NCBI GenBank assembly: GCA_036844705.1
Contig: DAIUFH010000072.1
Location: 1 to 10,662, forward strand
DNA from: DAIUFH01 sp036844705
GTDB taxonomy: Bacteria > Bacillota > Clostridia > Tissierellales > Tissierellaceae
Direction of reading: 5' to 3'
Length of the DNA stretch: 10,662 nt
Part shown: positions 1 to 6,349 of the stretch, in pieces
Layout of the letters: every line of letters begins with the position of its first letter
How positions within the stretch are numbered: position 1 is the stretch's first letter
Position numbers and translations under genes: made by a program
Notes under the pieces: model-generated
What the model was told of the DNA's origin: nothing
What the model saw: only the letters and a program-made list of their open reading frames with translations
Database searches by the model: none

Positions 1-105
1 CCCCTGTTACAGAAAATTCAACTATATACATATGAAAGTTAACTTAATGACATTGTACTGTGAATAGTAACTTTAGCTCATTACGCAGGCAAATTTTTCT
101 AATTG

Positions 106-130
106 AATGTTGACAACATTACTTGGGTAT
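106..130 (+). promoter_or_regulatory. Candidate IscR type-1-like operator overlapping the -35
   Basis: The 25-bp stretch fits the E. coli type-1 IscR site (halves ATASYYGACT and YAGTCRRSTAT around a short W-rich centre) at about 19 of 25 positions by eye. The left half gives GTTGAC (109-114) and the right half gives TACTT then GGGTAT (120-130). It covers the -35 hexamer and most of the spacer of the iscR promoter, so a bound regulator would block RNA polymerase. The site is at the regulator's own promoter, as in autoregulated isc operons. It is an inference from motif similarity; GC losses in the inner halves (CTT for GTC) weaken it. Confidence 0.5.
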
Positions 131-138
131 AATATAAT
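110..138 (+). promoter_or_regulatory. Sigma-A promoter of the iscR-iscS-iscU operon
   Basis: A consensus -35 TTGACA (110-115) is separated by exactly 17 bp from a consensus -10 TATAAT (133-138). This predicts transcription starting near position 145 and a leader of about 42 nt before iscR. A second TATAAT at 128-133 overlaps but would leave only a 12-bp spacer, so the downstream copy is chosen. With both hexamers perfect the promoter should be very strong unless repressed, which fits the operator-like sequence lying over the -35. Confidence 0.85.
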
Positions 139-146
139 TATTATTG

Positions 147-171
147 AAAACCAAGCAAAGTAGTTGGGTTT
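147..171 (+). promoter_or_regulatory. Imperfect palindrome at the start of the iscR transcript
   Basis: AAAACCAA (147-154) and TTGGGTTT (164-171) form inverted arms matching at 7 of 8 positions around a 9-nt centre. The arms lie about +3 to +27 from the predicted transcription start. The CC and GG pairs are 13 nt apart with A/T flanks, the same spacing as type-2 IscR sites, but the inner YA/TR positions do not match. It could be a second operator for the Rrf2 regulator or a weak leader hairpin. Confidence 0.35.
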
Positions 172-186
172 AAAAGAGGTGAAGAA

Positions 187-606
187 ATGAGGTTATCAAC
201 TAAAGGTAGATATGGTCTGATGGCTATGTATCAGCTCGCACTTGAAAGTGGCAATGGTCCAATTTCATTAAAATATATAGCAGAAAAAGAGGGACTCTCG
301 GAGAATTATTTAGAACAATTATTTTCGAGCCTACGAAGAGACGGTTTGATTACCAGCGTAAGAGGAGCTCAGGGTGGGTATATGTTATCAAGGGCTCCTA
401 TGAACATTACAGTTGGACAGGTATTGAGAAGCTTGGAGGGCAATTTAGCACCAGCGGACTGTGTTTTACATGATACGGATTGTACGAAGGAGGAAGGTTG
501 TGCTACCAAACTCGTCATGGTAAAAATAAAGGATAGTATTGAATCAGTAGTTGACTCAATAACACTTAACGATATGATTGAAGATAATTTAAAAAATGAA
601 AATTAG
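187..606 (+). CDS. iscR: Rrf2-family [2Fe-2S] transcriptional regulator, IscR type
   Basis: A 139-aa Rrf2 protein that should sense Fe-S status and control the operon it heads. The N-terminal winged helix-turn-helix (residues 1-75) is textbook: MRLSTKGRYG start, recognition helix YLEQLF (41-46) with Glu43 as in E. coli IscR, then SVRGAQGGY in the wing. Three cysteines, Cys92, Cys99 and Cys105, form the expected cluster-binding loop, with C-X6-C rather than C-X5-C for the first pair. The His ligand that follows the third Cys in E. coli (CLTH) is Lys108 here (CATK), so the fourth ligand is unclear. The ATG is preceded by AGAGGTG (175-181) at good spacing. The iscS start codon is 12 nt past the stop. 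CymR, the cysteine regulator of Bacilli, is the nearest alternative, but the cysteine trio and the downstream iscU favour IscR. Confidence 0.88.
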   Translation: MRLSTKGRYGLMAMYQLALESGNGPISLKYIAEKEGLSENYLEQLFSSLRRDGLITSVRGAQGGYMLSRAPMNITVGQVLRSLEGNLAPADCVLHDTDCTKEEGCATKLVMVKIKDSIESVVDSITLNDMIEDNLKNEN

Positions 607-618
607 TAGGAGGACAAA

Positions 619-1797
619 ATGAAAAAAACTATATATATGGATAACTCAGCGACTACTCCTGTAAGGAAGGAAGTCCTTGAAGAAATGATTCCTTATTTTT
701 CGGAACAATATGGAAACCCATCAAGTATATATACCTTAGGTCAGGAATCTAAGGTAGCAGTAGAAAAAGCAAGAGAGCAAGTAGCAAAGGCATTAGGAGC
801 AGACAATAAGGAAATTTATTTTACAGCTGGAGGTTCAGAATCCGATAACTGGGCTATAAAAGGTATTGCTCTAAGAAACAAGGACAAAGGTAATCATATT
901 ATAACTACTAAGATTGAACATCACGCCGTATTACATACCTGTGATTATCTTCAGAAACATGGTTTTGACATTACTTATTTAAATGTAGATAAAGATGGAT
1001 TAATAGATTTAGAGGAATTGAAAGCGGCTATAACTGATAAAACTATATTGATTTCCATTATGTTTGCAAACAATGAAATTGGTACAATTCAACCTATAAA
1101 GGAAATAGGTCAAATTGCTAAGGAAAGAAATATATATTTCCATACAGATGCCGTTCAAGCGATAGGAAATATAAAAATTGATGTAAAGGATATGAATATA
1201 GATTTATTATCACTTTCTGCACACAAATTTTATGGCCCAAAAGGTATAGGAGTGTTGTATATTAAACAGGGGACAAAAATTGATAATTTGATTGCAGGTG
1301 GAGCTCAGGAGAGAAATAAAAGAGCAGGCACTGAAAATGTTCCTGGAATAGTGGGACTTGGTAAAGCCATTGAATTGGTTTATGAAAATTTAGATGAAAA
1401 AAATGAAAAGATTATAGCTTTAAGGGAAAGATTGATTACAAAAATTCAGGAAAATATCAAATATGTAAGACTAAATGGTCATAGGACCAAGAGATTACCC
1501 GGTAATGTTAATTTCTGCTTTAGATTTATAGAGGGTGAATCGTTACTCCTTAGTCTAGATATGGAAGGTATTGCTGGCTCTAGTGGATCAGCATGTACTT
1601 CAGGCTCATTAGACCCTTCCCATGTACTGTTAGCTATTGGATTGCCCCATGAAATAGCTCATGGGTCATTGAGATTGTCCTTAGGGATATACAATACAGA
1701 GGAAGAAGTTGATTTTGTAGTAGAAAAATTAATTGAAATAGTTGACAGACTAAGAAAGATGTCACCACTTTATGAAAAAGTATCGGAGGGTAAATAA
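619..1797 (+). CDS. iscS: Cysteine desulfurase, NifS/IscS family
   Basis: A PLP enzyme that converts L-cysteine to L-alanine and carries the sulfur as a persulfide to the IscU scaffold. It is a class-V aminotransferase fold of 392 aa, normal for group I desulfurases. Visible landmarks are YMDNSATTP at the N-terminus, tandem His101-His102 for cofactor stacking, HTDAVQ (175-180) with Asp177 and Gln180 holding the pyridoxal ring, SAHKFYGPKG with the Schiff-base Lys203, RAGTEN (235-240), and the catalytic loop SSGSACTSGS with Cys326. The start has an ideal SD, TAGGAGG (607-613). The stop overlaps the iscU start by one base (TAATG), so translation is probably coupled and the two proteins made in step. 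NifS and IscS names are used interchangeably for such clostridial enzymes; nothing here suggests a nitrogenase-specific role. Confidence 0.95.
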   Translation: MKKTIYMDNSATTPVRKEVLEEMIPYFSEQYGNPSSIYTLGQESKVAVEKAREQVAKALGADNKEIYFTAGGSESDNWAIKGIALRNKDKGNHIITTKIEHHAVLHTCDYLQKHGFDITYLNVDKDGLIDLEELKAAITDKTILISIMFANNEIGTIQPIKEIGQIAKERNIYFHTDAVQAIGNIKIDVKDMNIDLLSLSAHKFYGPKGIGVLYIKQGTKIDNLIAGGAQERNKRAGTENVPGIVGLGKAIELVYENLDEKNEKIIALRERLITKIQENIKYVRLNGHRTKRLPGNVNFCFRFIEGESLLLSLDMEGIAGSSGSACTSGSLDPSHVLLAIGLPHEIAHGSLRLSLGIYNTEEEVDFVVEKLIEIVDRLRKMSPLYEKVSEGK

Positions 1798-2231
1798 TGT
1801 ATTCAGAAAAAGTAATGGAACACTTTAAAAATCCTAGAAATGTTGGAGAAATAGAAAATGCAGATGGTATAGGTGAAGTTGGTAATGCCAAATGTGGAGA
1901 TATAATGAAAATGTATCTTAAAGTTGAAGATGGAATCATAGAAGATGTAAAATTTAAAACATTTGGTTGTGGTTCAGCTATAGCTTCTTCAAGTATGGCT
2001 ACAGAATTGATAAAAGGAAAGAGTATTGAAGATGCAATGAATCTAACCAATAAGGCTGTAGCAGAAGCTTTAGATGGACTTCCACCAATAAAGATGCATT
2101 GTTCAGTGTTAGCTGAGCAAGCTATTAAAGCAGCACTTTTAGATTATTCAAAGAAGCATAATGTCAATATACCTGGCTTAGATGAATTTAATTTTGACGA
2201 AGATGAGCACCATGGAGTTATAGACGATTAA
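1797..2231 (+). CDS. iscU: Fe-S cluster assembly scaffold IscU/NifU (N-terminal domain type)
   Basis: The scaffold on which [2Fe-2S]/[4Fe-4S] clusters are built from IscS-derived sulfur. The 144 aa match the single-domain IscU/NifU N-terminal family; the central ferredoxin and C-terminal Nfu domains of nitrogen-fixation NifU are absent. Ligands are all present: Cys33 in NAKCGD with Asp35, Cys58 in FGCGSAIASSS, and His101-Cys102 in MHCSVLAEQAI. LPPIK (95-99) corresponds to the LPPVK chaperone-recognition motif of IscU, although no hscA/hscB is present nearby. The acidic, His-containing tail (about 128-144) goes beyond the core fold. SD GGAGGG (1785-1790) lies inside the end of iscS and the ATG overlaps its stop. 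A terminator follows directly, so this is the last gene of the operon. Confidence 0.94.
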   Translation: MYSEKVMEHFKNPRNVGEIENADGIGEVGNAKCGDIMKMYLKVEDGIIEDVKFKTFGCGSAIASSSMATELIKGKSIEDAMNLTNKAVAEALDGLPPIKMHCSVLAEQAIKAALLDYSKKHNVNIPGLDEFNFDEDEHHGVIDD

Positions 2232-2257
2232 TGAAGGCTAATGCCTTCATTTTCGTT
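2230..2257 (+). terminator. Intrinsic terminator of the isc operon
   Basis: ATGAAGGC (2231-2238) pairs perfectly with GCCTTCAT (2243-2250) across a TAAT loop, and A2230-T2251 can extend it to 9 bp. A T-rich run (TTTTCGTTT, 2250-2258) follows. The hairpin begins at the last base of the iscU stop codon. Confidence 0.85.
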
Positions 2258-2265
2258 TATTAGTA

Positions 2266-2294
2266 ATATTTTTGTAGTTTTGGTACAAAAATAT
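2266..2294 (+). repeat. 11-bp perfect inverted repeat upstream of the AI-2E gene
   Basis: ATATTTTTGTA (2266-2276) and TACAAAAATAT (2284-2294) are exact reverse complements separated by 7 bp (GTTTTGG). It sits after the isc terminator and 20 bp before the next start codon. It could be an operator dyad or a weak AT-rich hairpin. No convincing promoter is visible between the terminator and the gene. Confidence 0.6.
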
Positions 2295-2314
2295 ATATTA
2301 ACAGAGGTGAAGAT

Positions 2315-3529
2315 ATGTTATCAGATGCTAATATACTATTGAATACTGCACCAGTTTTTTTTGTGAAATCTGTATGGGCATTATCAACTATTTTGATATT
2401 GCTAATAATCTATTACTTAATAAACATAGGGAATAATTACATACCTGAAAAAAAACAAATCAGGATAAATATCAATGCTGTATTACCTATATTAGGTATG
2501 TTTGTTTTGATTTATTTTATGCTTTTTATGTTTAAGAGATATCCAATAATAGCACATACTTTGTTTACCATAACATTATCTGTTTTATTTGCTTATATTT
2601 TGAATCCATTAGTGGTTTATTTTGAATCAAAAGGTATGAAGCGAATATTTGCAGTTATTACCATCTATTTTATTATAATTGGTATTTTGTTTATCTTTGC
2701 TTTTTTGGTTATACCAACTTCAAGCAAAGAAATTGGTAAGCTAGTTAATAATCTACCGTTATATTTTTCAAATTTAACGGATTTTGTTGATAGTCTATAT
2801 AATAGGTATTATTCTTTGGGGGATTTGCCACCTATTCTTCATGGCATTGAAAAAGCCATTATAGATAATATATCAAGGCTGGAAGGTGCTTTGGGCAATG
2901 GTATAGAAAAATTTATTCAAGGAGCTATAAATTCCTTTTCAAAGATGATGAGTTTTGTTCTAATTCCAATATTGACATTTTACTTCTTAATAGATAAGGA
3001 TTTTTTCAAGAAAAATATTAAGGAATTAATTCCTAACAAATATAGAAATGAAGTGATTTATCTAGCAAATGAAATTGATACGTCAGTGTCTAAATTTTTT
3101 CGGGGAAGAGTTGTCATGGCCGTATTCGTAGGTGTAGCCACGTCTATATTTTTAGTGATTATGGATGTTGATTTTGCTGTAGTAATAGGTTTTATAACTA
3201 TGATTGCGGATATAATACCTTATATAGGTCCTTTTTTAGGATTTTTACCAGCAGTAATATTTGCATTTTTATCAAATCCTATTAAGGCTCTATGGGTATC
3301 AGTGTTTTTTGTACTGATACAATGGGTTGAAAATAATATTGTTGGGCCAAAGATTTTAGGAAATTCTACGGGGATGCATCCTCTTACAATTTTGATATCA
3401 ATAATTATAGGAGGAGCAATATTTGGCGTATTAGGAATGATTTTATCGGTGCCTTTAGTTGCAATAAGTAAAATTTTCTTTAAGTATTTTAATGAAAAAT
3501 TAAATAAACCACCTGAGGAGAGATTTTAG
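2315..3529 (+). CDS. AI-2E family transporter (YrrI/PerM-like membrane protein)
   Basis: A multispan inner-membrane protein of the AI-2E/PerM superfamily (Pfam AI-2E_transport). Family members have been linked to autoinducer-2 export, Na+/H+ antiport and general permease roles, so the substrate here is open. Hydrophobic segments fall at about residues 18-38, 54-73, 79-103, 111-134, 209-226, 266-283, 286-320, 324-336 and 356-390, with a more polar stretch at 135-208. Family signatures in the C-terminal half are IPYIGPFLG (301-309), VENNIVGPKILG (338-349) and GMHPL (353-357), then the final glycine-rich hairpin ending LSVPLVA. At 404 aa it is longer than many relatives of about 350 aa, owing to an extra N-terminal span. 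SD AGAGGTGA (2303-2310) supports the ATG. Its position before alaS matches the Bacillus yrrI-alaS order. Confidence 0.85.
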   Translation: MLSDANILLNTAPVFFVKSVWALSTILILLIIYYLINIGNNYIPEKKQIRININAVLPILGMFVLIYFMLFMFKRYPIIAHTLFTITLSVLFAYILNPLVVYFESKGMKRIFAVITIYFIIIGILFIFAFLVIPTSSKEIGKLVNNLPLYFSNLTDFVDSLYNRYYSLGDLPPILHGIEKAIIDNISRLEGALGNGIEKFIQGAINSFSKMMSFVLIPILTFYFLIDKDFFKKNIKELIPNKYRNEVIYLANEIDTSVSKFFRGRVVMAVFVGVATSIFLVIMDVDFAVVIGFITMIADIIPYIGPFLGFLPAVIFAFLSNPIKALWVSVFFVLIQWVENNIVGPKILGNSTGMHPLTILISIIIGGAIFGVLGMILSVPLVAISKIFFKYFNEKLNKPPEERF

Positions 3530-3541
3530 GCGTCATATTAA

Positions 3542-3570
3542 TTGACAAAGAATTCATATTAAATTACAAT
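3542..3570 (+). promoter_or_regulatory. Sigma-A promoter of alaS
   Basis: TTGACA (3542-3547) is followed, after a 17-bp spacer, by TACAAT (3565-3570), five of six to consensus. The predicted transcription start is near 3577, giving a leader of about 82 nt. The promoter begins 13 bp after the AI-2E stop codon. Confidence 0.75.
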
Positions 3571-3602
3571 ATTAATTAAAATATAAATTATAAAATTAAT
3601 AT
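3569..3602 (+). repeat. AT-only palindrome at the alaS transcription start
   Basis: ATATTAATT (3569-3577) and AATTAATAT (3594-3602) are exact inverted copies 16 bp apart. They overlap the last bases of the -10 and span the predicted start of transcription. E. coli AlaRS is known to repress its own gene by binding a palindrome flanking the start site; a similar role here is only an analogy, and AT-rich sequence yields such dyads by chance more often. Confidence 0.4.
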
Positions 3603-3609
3603 GAGAAGC

Positions 3610-3633
3610 CACCTCCCATTTGGGGGGATTTTT
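3610..3633 (+). terminator. Terminator-like hairpin in the alaS leader, possible attenuator
   Basis: CCTCCC (3612-3617) pairs with the G-run GGGGGG (3622-3627), five G-C pairs and one U-G, across an ATTT loop, and is followed by ATTTTT (3628-3633). It lies downstream of the predicted alaS promoter, so it would act on alaS transcripts as well as on read-through from the upstream gene. CACCTC (3610-3615) is also an exact complement of the alaS Shine-Dalgarno GAGGTG (3648-3653), giving a mutually exclusive alternative pairing. No T-box consensus sequence precedes it. Confidence 0.6.
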
Positions 3634-3658
3634 CGAATTAAGAGGATGAGGTGTATTT

Positions 3659-6298
3659 ATGAAAAAAATTGGACTACATGAAATCAGAAAAGAATATCTT
3701 GATTTTTTTAGAGAAAAACAACACCTAGTTGCACCAAGCTTTTCTCTAGTGCCTAAAAATGATAAATCTCTTTTATTAATAGGAGCAGGTATGGCTCCAC
3801 TTAAAAGATATTTCACTGGAGAAGCCACTCCTCCAAGCGATAGAATGGCTACATGCCAAAAATGTATACGTACTGGTGATATAGAAAACGTAGGAAAAAC
3901 AGCTAGACATGCTACTTTTTTTGAAATGCTTGGAAATTTTTCCTTTGGCGATTATTTCAAGAAGGAAGCTATTTCGTGGGCTTGGGAATTCCTCACAGAA
4001 AATTTGGAATTGAACCCTGAGAGTCTATGGGTAACTGTATATCTTGATGATGATGAAGCTTTTGAGCTTTGGAATAAAATGATTGGAATACCTGAAGAAA
4101 GAATAGTAAGGCTTGGGAAAAAAGATAATTTCTGGGAGTTAGAGGTTGGTCCATCTGGGCCATGTTCAGAAATATACATAGACAGAGGAGAGGAATACGG
4201 CTGTGGGCATGAAGATTGCAAGCCGGGATGTGATTGTGATAGGTTTATGGAGGTTTGGAATCTTGTGTTTACTCAATTTGATAAGGATGAGCAAGGTGTT
4301 TACCATCCTCTACCTAATCCAAACATCGATACTGGAATGGGATTGGAAAGAATTGCTTCAATAATGGAAAATGCAGATAATATCTTTGAGATTGGTGCTA
4401 TACAAGACATTCTAAAAAGAGTAGAAAAAATAAGTAATTATGAATATGGCAACAATCCAAAGAAAGATGTTTCTGTAAGAGTAATAACTGACCATGCTAG
4501 AGCTATGACTTTTTTGGTCTCTGATGGAGTATTGCCAAGCAATGAAGGTCGAGGCTATGTGTTGAGAAGGCTCATTAGAAGGGCATCACGACATGGAAAA
4601 TTATTGGGTATAAAGAAGTGTTTTTTAACAGAAGTAGCTGATGTTGTAATCAATTCATGGGCTGTTGAATATAAGGAGTTAAAGGAAAAGGAAGAACAGA
4701 TTAAACGCATTATAAAAGCTGAAGAAGACAAATTCCAAGAGACTATAGACCAGGGCATATCCATACTTGAAGGATATATTAGCGAAATTAGATCAAATGG
4801 AGAAAAAGAGCTTAGTGGAGAAAAAGCATTTAAATTGTATGATACTTATGGTTTCCCATTGGATCTAACAAAGGAAATATTGAATGAAGAACAACTAGAA
4901 GTCAATGAACAAGAGTTCAATACACATATGGAGGCTCAAAGAACTAGGGCAAGACAAGCAAGAGAAGAAGTGGACAGTGGTTGGATAACTGGACACGAAA
5001 AGGAATTGTACAATGGACTAGATACTGAATTTAGAGGTTATGAGGTAACTAATCTTGTATCTGAAATTACTGCAATAATTAAAGAAAATTCTAGAGTTGA
5101 TGAAATAACTAGCTCAGAAGAAGTAATATTGATATTAAAGGAAACTCCATTCTATGGTGAATCTGGAGGTCAGGTTGGTGATACTGGTACTATAGAGGGA
5201 AGTAATTTTAAAGGTGAAGTAATAGACACTAAAAAAACAAAAGGTGGACTTCCATTACATTTAGTAAAAATAATTGAAGGTAAAGTGCAAGTAGGTGAAA
5301 AAGTTGTAGCTTCTGTAGATGAATCAAGAAGAAACTCCATAAGGAGGAATCATTCAGCTACCCACTTATTGCATAAGGCTTTAAAGGAAGTCTTGGGGAA
5401 TCATGTAAACCAAGCCGGTTCCATAGTACTTCCAAATAGATTGAGGTTTGATTTTACACATTTTGAGCCAATAAGCAGTGAAAATCTAAAGAAAATTGAA
5501 AGAAGAGTAAACGATAAAATTTTAGATGCATTAGATGTTGCTACAATAGAAACATCATTGACTAATGCTCAGAAGATGGGCGCAGTAGGTCTATTTGAGG
5601 ATAAATACAAGGATGAGGTACGTATAATAAAAATGGGAGATTATTCTCAGGAACTTTGCGGAGGTACACACGTTAGAAATACTTCTAATATTGGATTGTT
5701 TAAAATAATTTCTGAATCAGGTATTGCAGCTGGAGTTAGAAGGATTGAGGCTATTACAGGTATTAGTGTTTATGAACATATAAATCAGCTTGAAATAGAG
5801 TCTGAAGAGTTGAGTATGATTTTAAAGACAAATAGAAGTAACTTATTAGAAAAGGCTAAATCAATTACAGAAGAAATAAGAGAAAAGGATAAAGAAATAG
5901 AAAAGTTAAACAATAAGCTTTCTAAAAATATAGCTGAAGATATATTAAATTCTAAAAAGAATGTTGAAGGAATAGATCTAATCACTTTTAAGGTTAAAGA
6001 TTTGGATATGGGATCTTTAAGAAATCTTGGAGATGAAATAAGAAACAAATTAGGCTCAGGAATTATTGTATTGGCTTCGGTACTTGAAGATAAATTGTCC
6101 TTTGTTACTATGGTTACAAAGGATGTTAATGAAAAAGGATTATTAGCCGGAAATATAATTAAAGAGGTAGCTAAGGTTGCTGGAGGTAGCGGTGGTGGAA
6201 GACCAGATATGGCACAAGCAGGTGGAAAGGATATTTACAAGATAGATGAAGCTTTGGCATTGGTAGAGAAATTAGTACGTGAACAAATTAAAAAATAG
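3659..6298 (+). CDS. alaS: Alanine--tRNA ligase
   Basis: Cytoplasmic AlaRS charges tRNA-Ala with alanine using ATP and edits mischarged Ser/Gly. The 879-aa length is normal and all modules are visible in order. The class II catalytic core holds motif 2 (RHATFFEMLGNFSFGDYFK, 83-101) and motif 3 (GMGLERI, 226-232). A tRNA-recognition helical region follows, then the editing domain with zinc-type ligands His565 and His569 (HSATH) and Cys667 and His671 (CGGTH). A coiled-coil segment lies at about 755-800, and the C-Ala domain has its glycine-rich signature GGSGGGRPDMAQAGG (842-856). A cysteine cluster, Cys182, Cys187, Cys191 and Cys193, inserts in the catalytic domain and may bind metal. SD GAGGTG (3648-3653) fixes the ATG. 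The gene has its own promoter and a structured leader. No T-box is seen, although Bacilli often use one here. Confidence 0.98.
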   Translation: MKKIGLHEIRKEYLDFFREKQHLVAPSFSLVPKNDKSLLLIGAGMAPLKRYFTGEATPPSDRMATCQKCIRTGDIENVGKTARHATFFEMLGNFSFGDYFKKEAISWAWEFLTENLELNPESLWVTVYLDDDEAFELWNKMIGIPEERIVRLGKKDNFWELEVGPSGPCSEIYIDRGEEYGCGHEDCKPGCDCDRFMEVWNLVFTQFDKDEQGVYHPLPNPNIDTGMGLERIASIMENADNIFEIGAIQDILKRVEKISNYEYGNNPKKDVSVRVITDHARAMTFLVSDGVLPSNEGRGYVLRRLIRRASRHGKLLGIKKCFLTEVADVVINSWAVEYKELKEKEEQIKRIIKAEEDKFQETIDQGISILEGYISEIRSNGEKELSGEKAFKLYDTYGFPLDLTKEILNEEQLEVNEQEFNTHMEAQRTRARQAREEVDSGWITGHEKELYNGLDTEFRGYEVTNLVSEITAIIKENSRVDEITSSEEVILILKETPFYGESGGQVGDTGTIEGSNFKGEVIDTKKTKGGLPLHLVKIIEGKVQVGEKVVASVDESRRNSIRRNHSATHLLHKALKEVLGNHVNQAGSIVLPNRLRFDFTHFEPISSENLKKIERRVNDKILDALDVATIETSLTNAQKMGAVGLFEDKYKDEVRIIKMGDYSQELCGGTHVRNTSNIGLFKIISESGIAAGVRRIEAITGISVYEHINQLEIESEELSMILKTNRSNLLEKAKSITEEIREKDKEIEKLNNKLSKNIAEDILNSKKNVEGIDLITFKVKDLDMGSLRNLGDEIRNKLGSGIIVLASVLEDKLSFVTMVTKDVNEKGLLAGNIIKEVAKVAGGSGGGRPDMAQAGGKDIYKIDEALALVEKLVREQIKK

Positions 6299-6322
6299 AT
6301 ATGTAGTTTAAATTTTAATTTG

Positions 6323-6331
6323 TGGTATAAT
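6323..6331 (+). promoter_or_regulatory. Extended -10 promoter of ireB
   Basis: TGGTATAAT carries the TGn extension and a perfect -10 (6326-6331). No good -35 is present 16-18 bp upstream, as is usual for extended -10 promoters. The predicted start, near 6338, coincides with the first base of the AGGGGTG ribosome-binding site, leaving a leader of only about 12 nt before the ATG at 6350. Confidence 0.6.
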
Positions 6332-6349
6332 GTAATTAGGGGTGTTATA

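Noticed and set aside
36..45. Perfect palindrome AAGTTAACTT upstream of the isc promoter
   Set aside because: Ten bases of AT-rich sequence about 65 bp upstream of the -35, with no second copy or flanking signal; chance is sufficient. No gene was recognised in 1-186 apart from regulatory sequence near iscR.
128..133. Alternative -10 TATAAT for iscR
   Set aside because: Only 12 bp from the TTGACA; the overlapping TATAAT at 133-138 gives the ideal 17-bp spacer.
1634..2050. Antisense open frame across the iscS/iscU junction, and similar - strand frames opposite alaS, the reductase, ruvX, fur and rnj
   Set aside because: They lie wholly or mostly opposite strongly supported genes, have no recognisable domains or plausible start signals, and their composition mirrors the sense codons.
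2272..2299. Promoter TTGTAG-N16-TATATT for the AI-2E gene
   Set aside because: The -35 is poor, and the predicted start at about 2306 would cut into the AGAGGTGA ribosome-binding site.
3530..3658. Possible T-box riboswitch in front of alaS
   Set aside because: The leader from the predicted start is about 82 nt, too short for the specifier stem and antiterminator, and the conserved T-box sequence (GGGTGG...ACC) is absent.
6320..6349. N-terminal extension of ireB from a TTG at 6320
   Set aside because: It would overlap the TGGTATAAT promoter and lacks a ribosome-binding site; family members begin at the position of the ATG at 6350.
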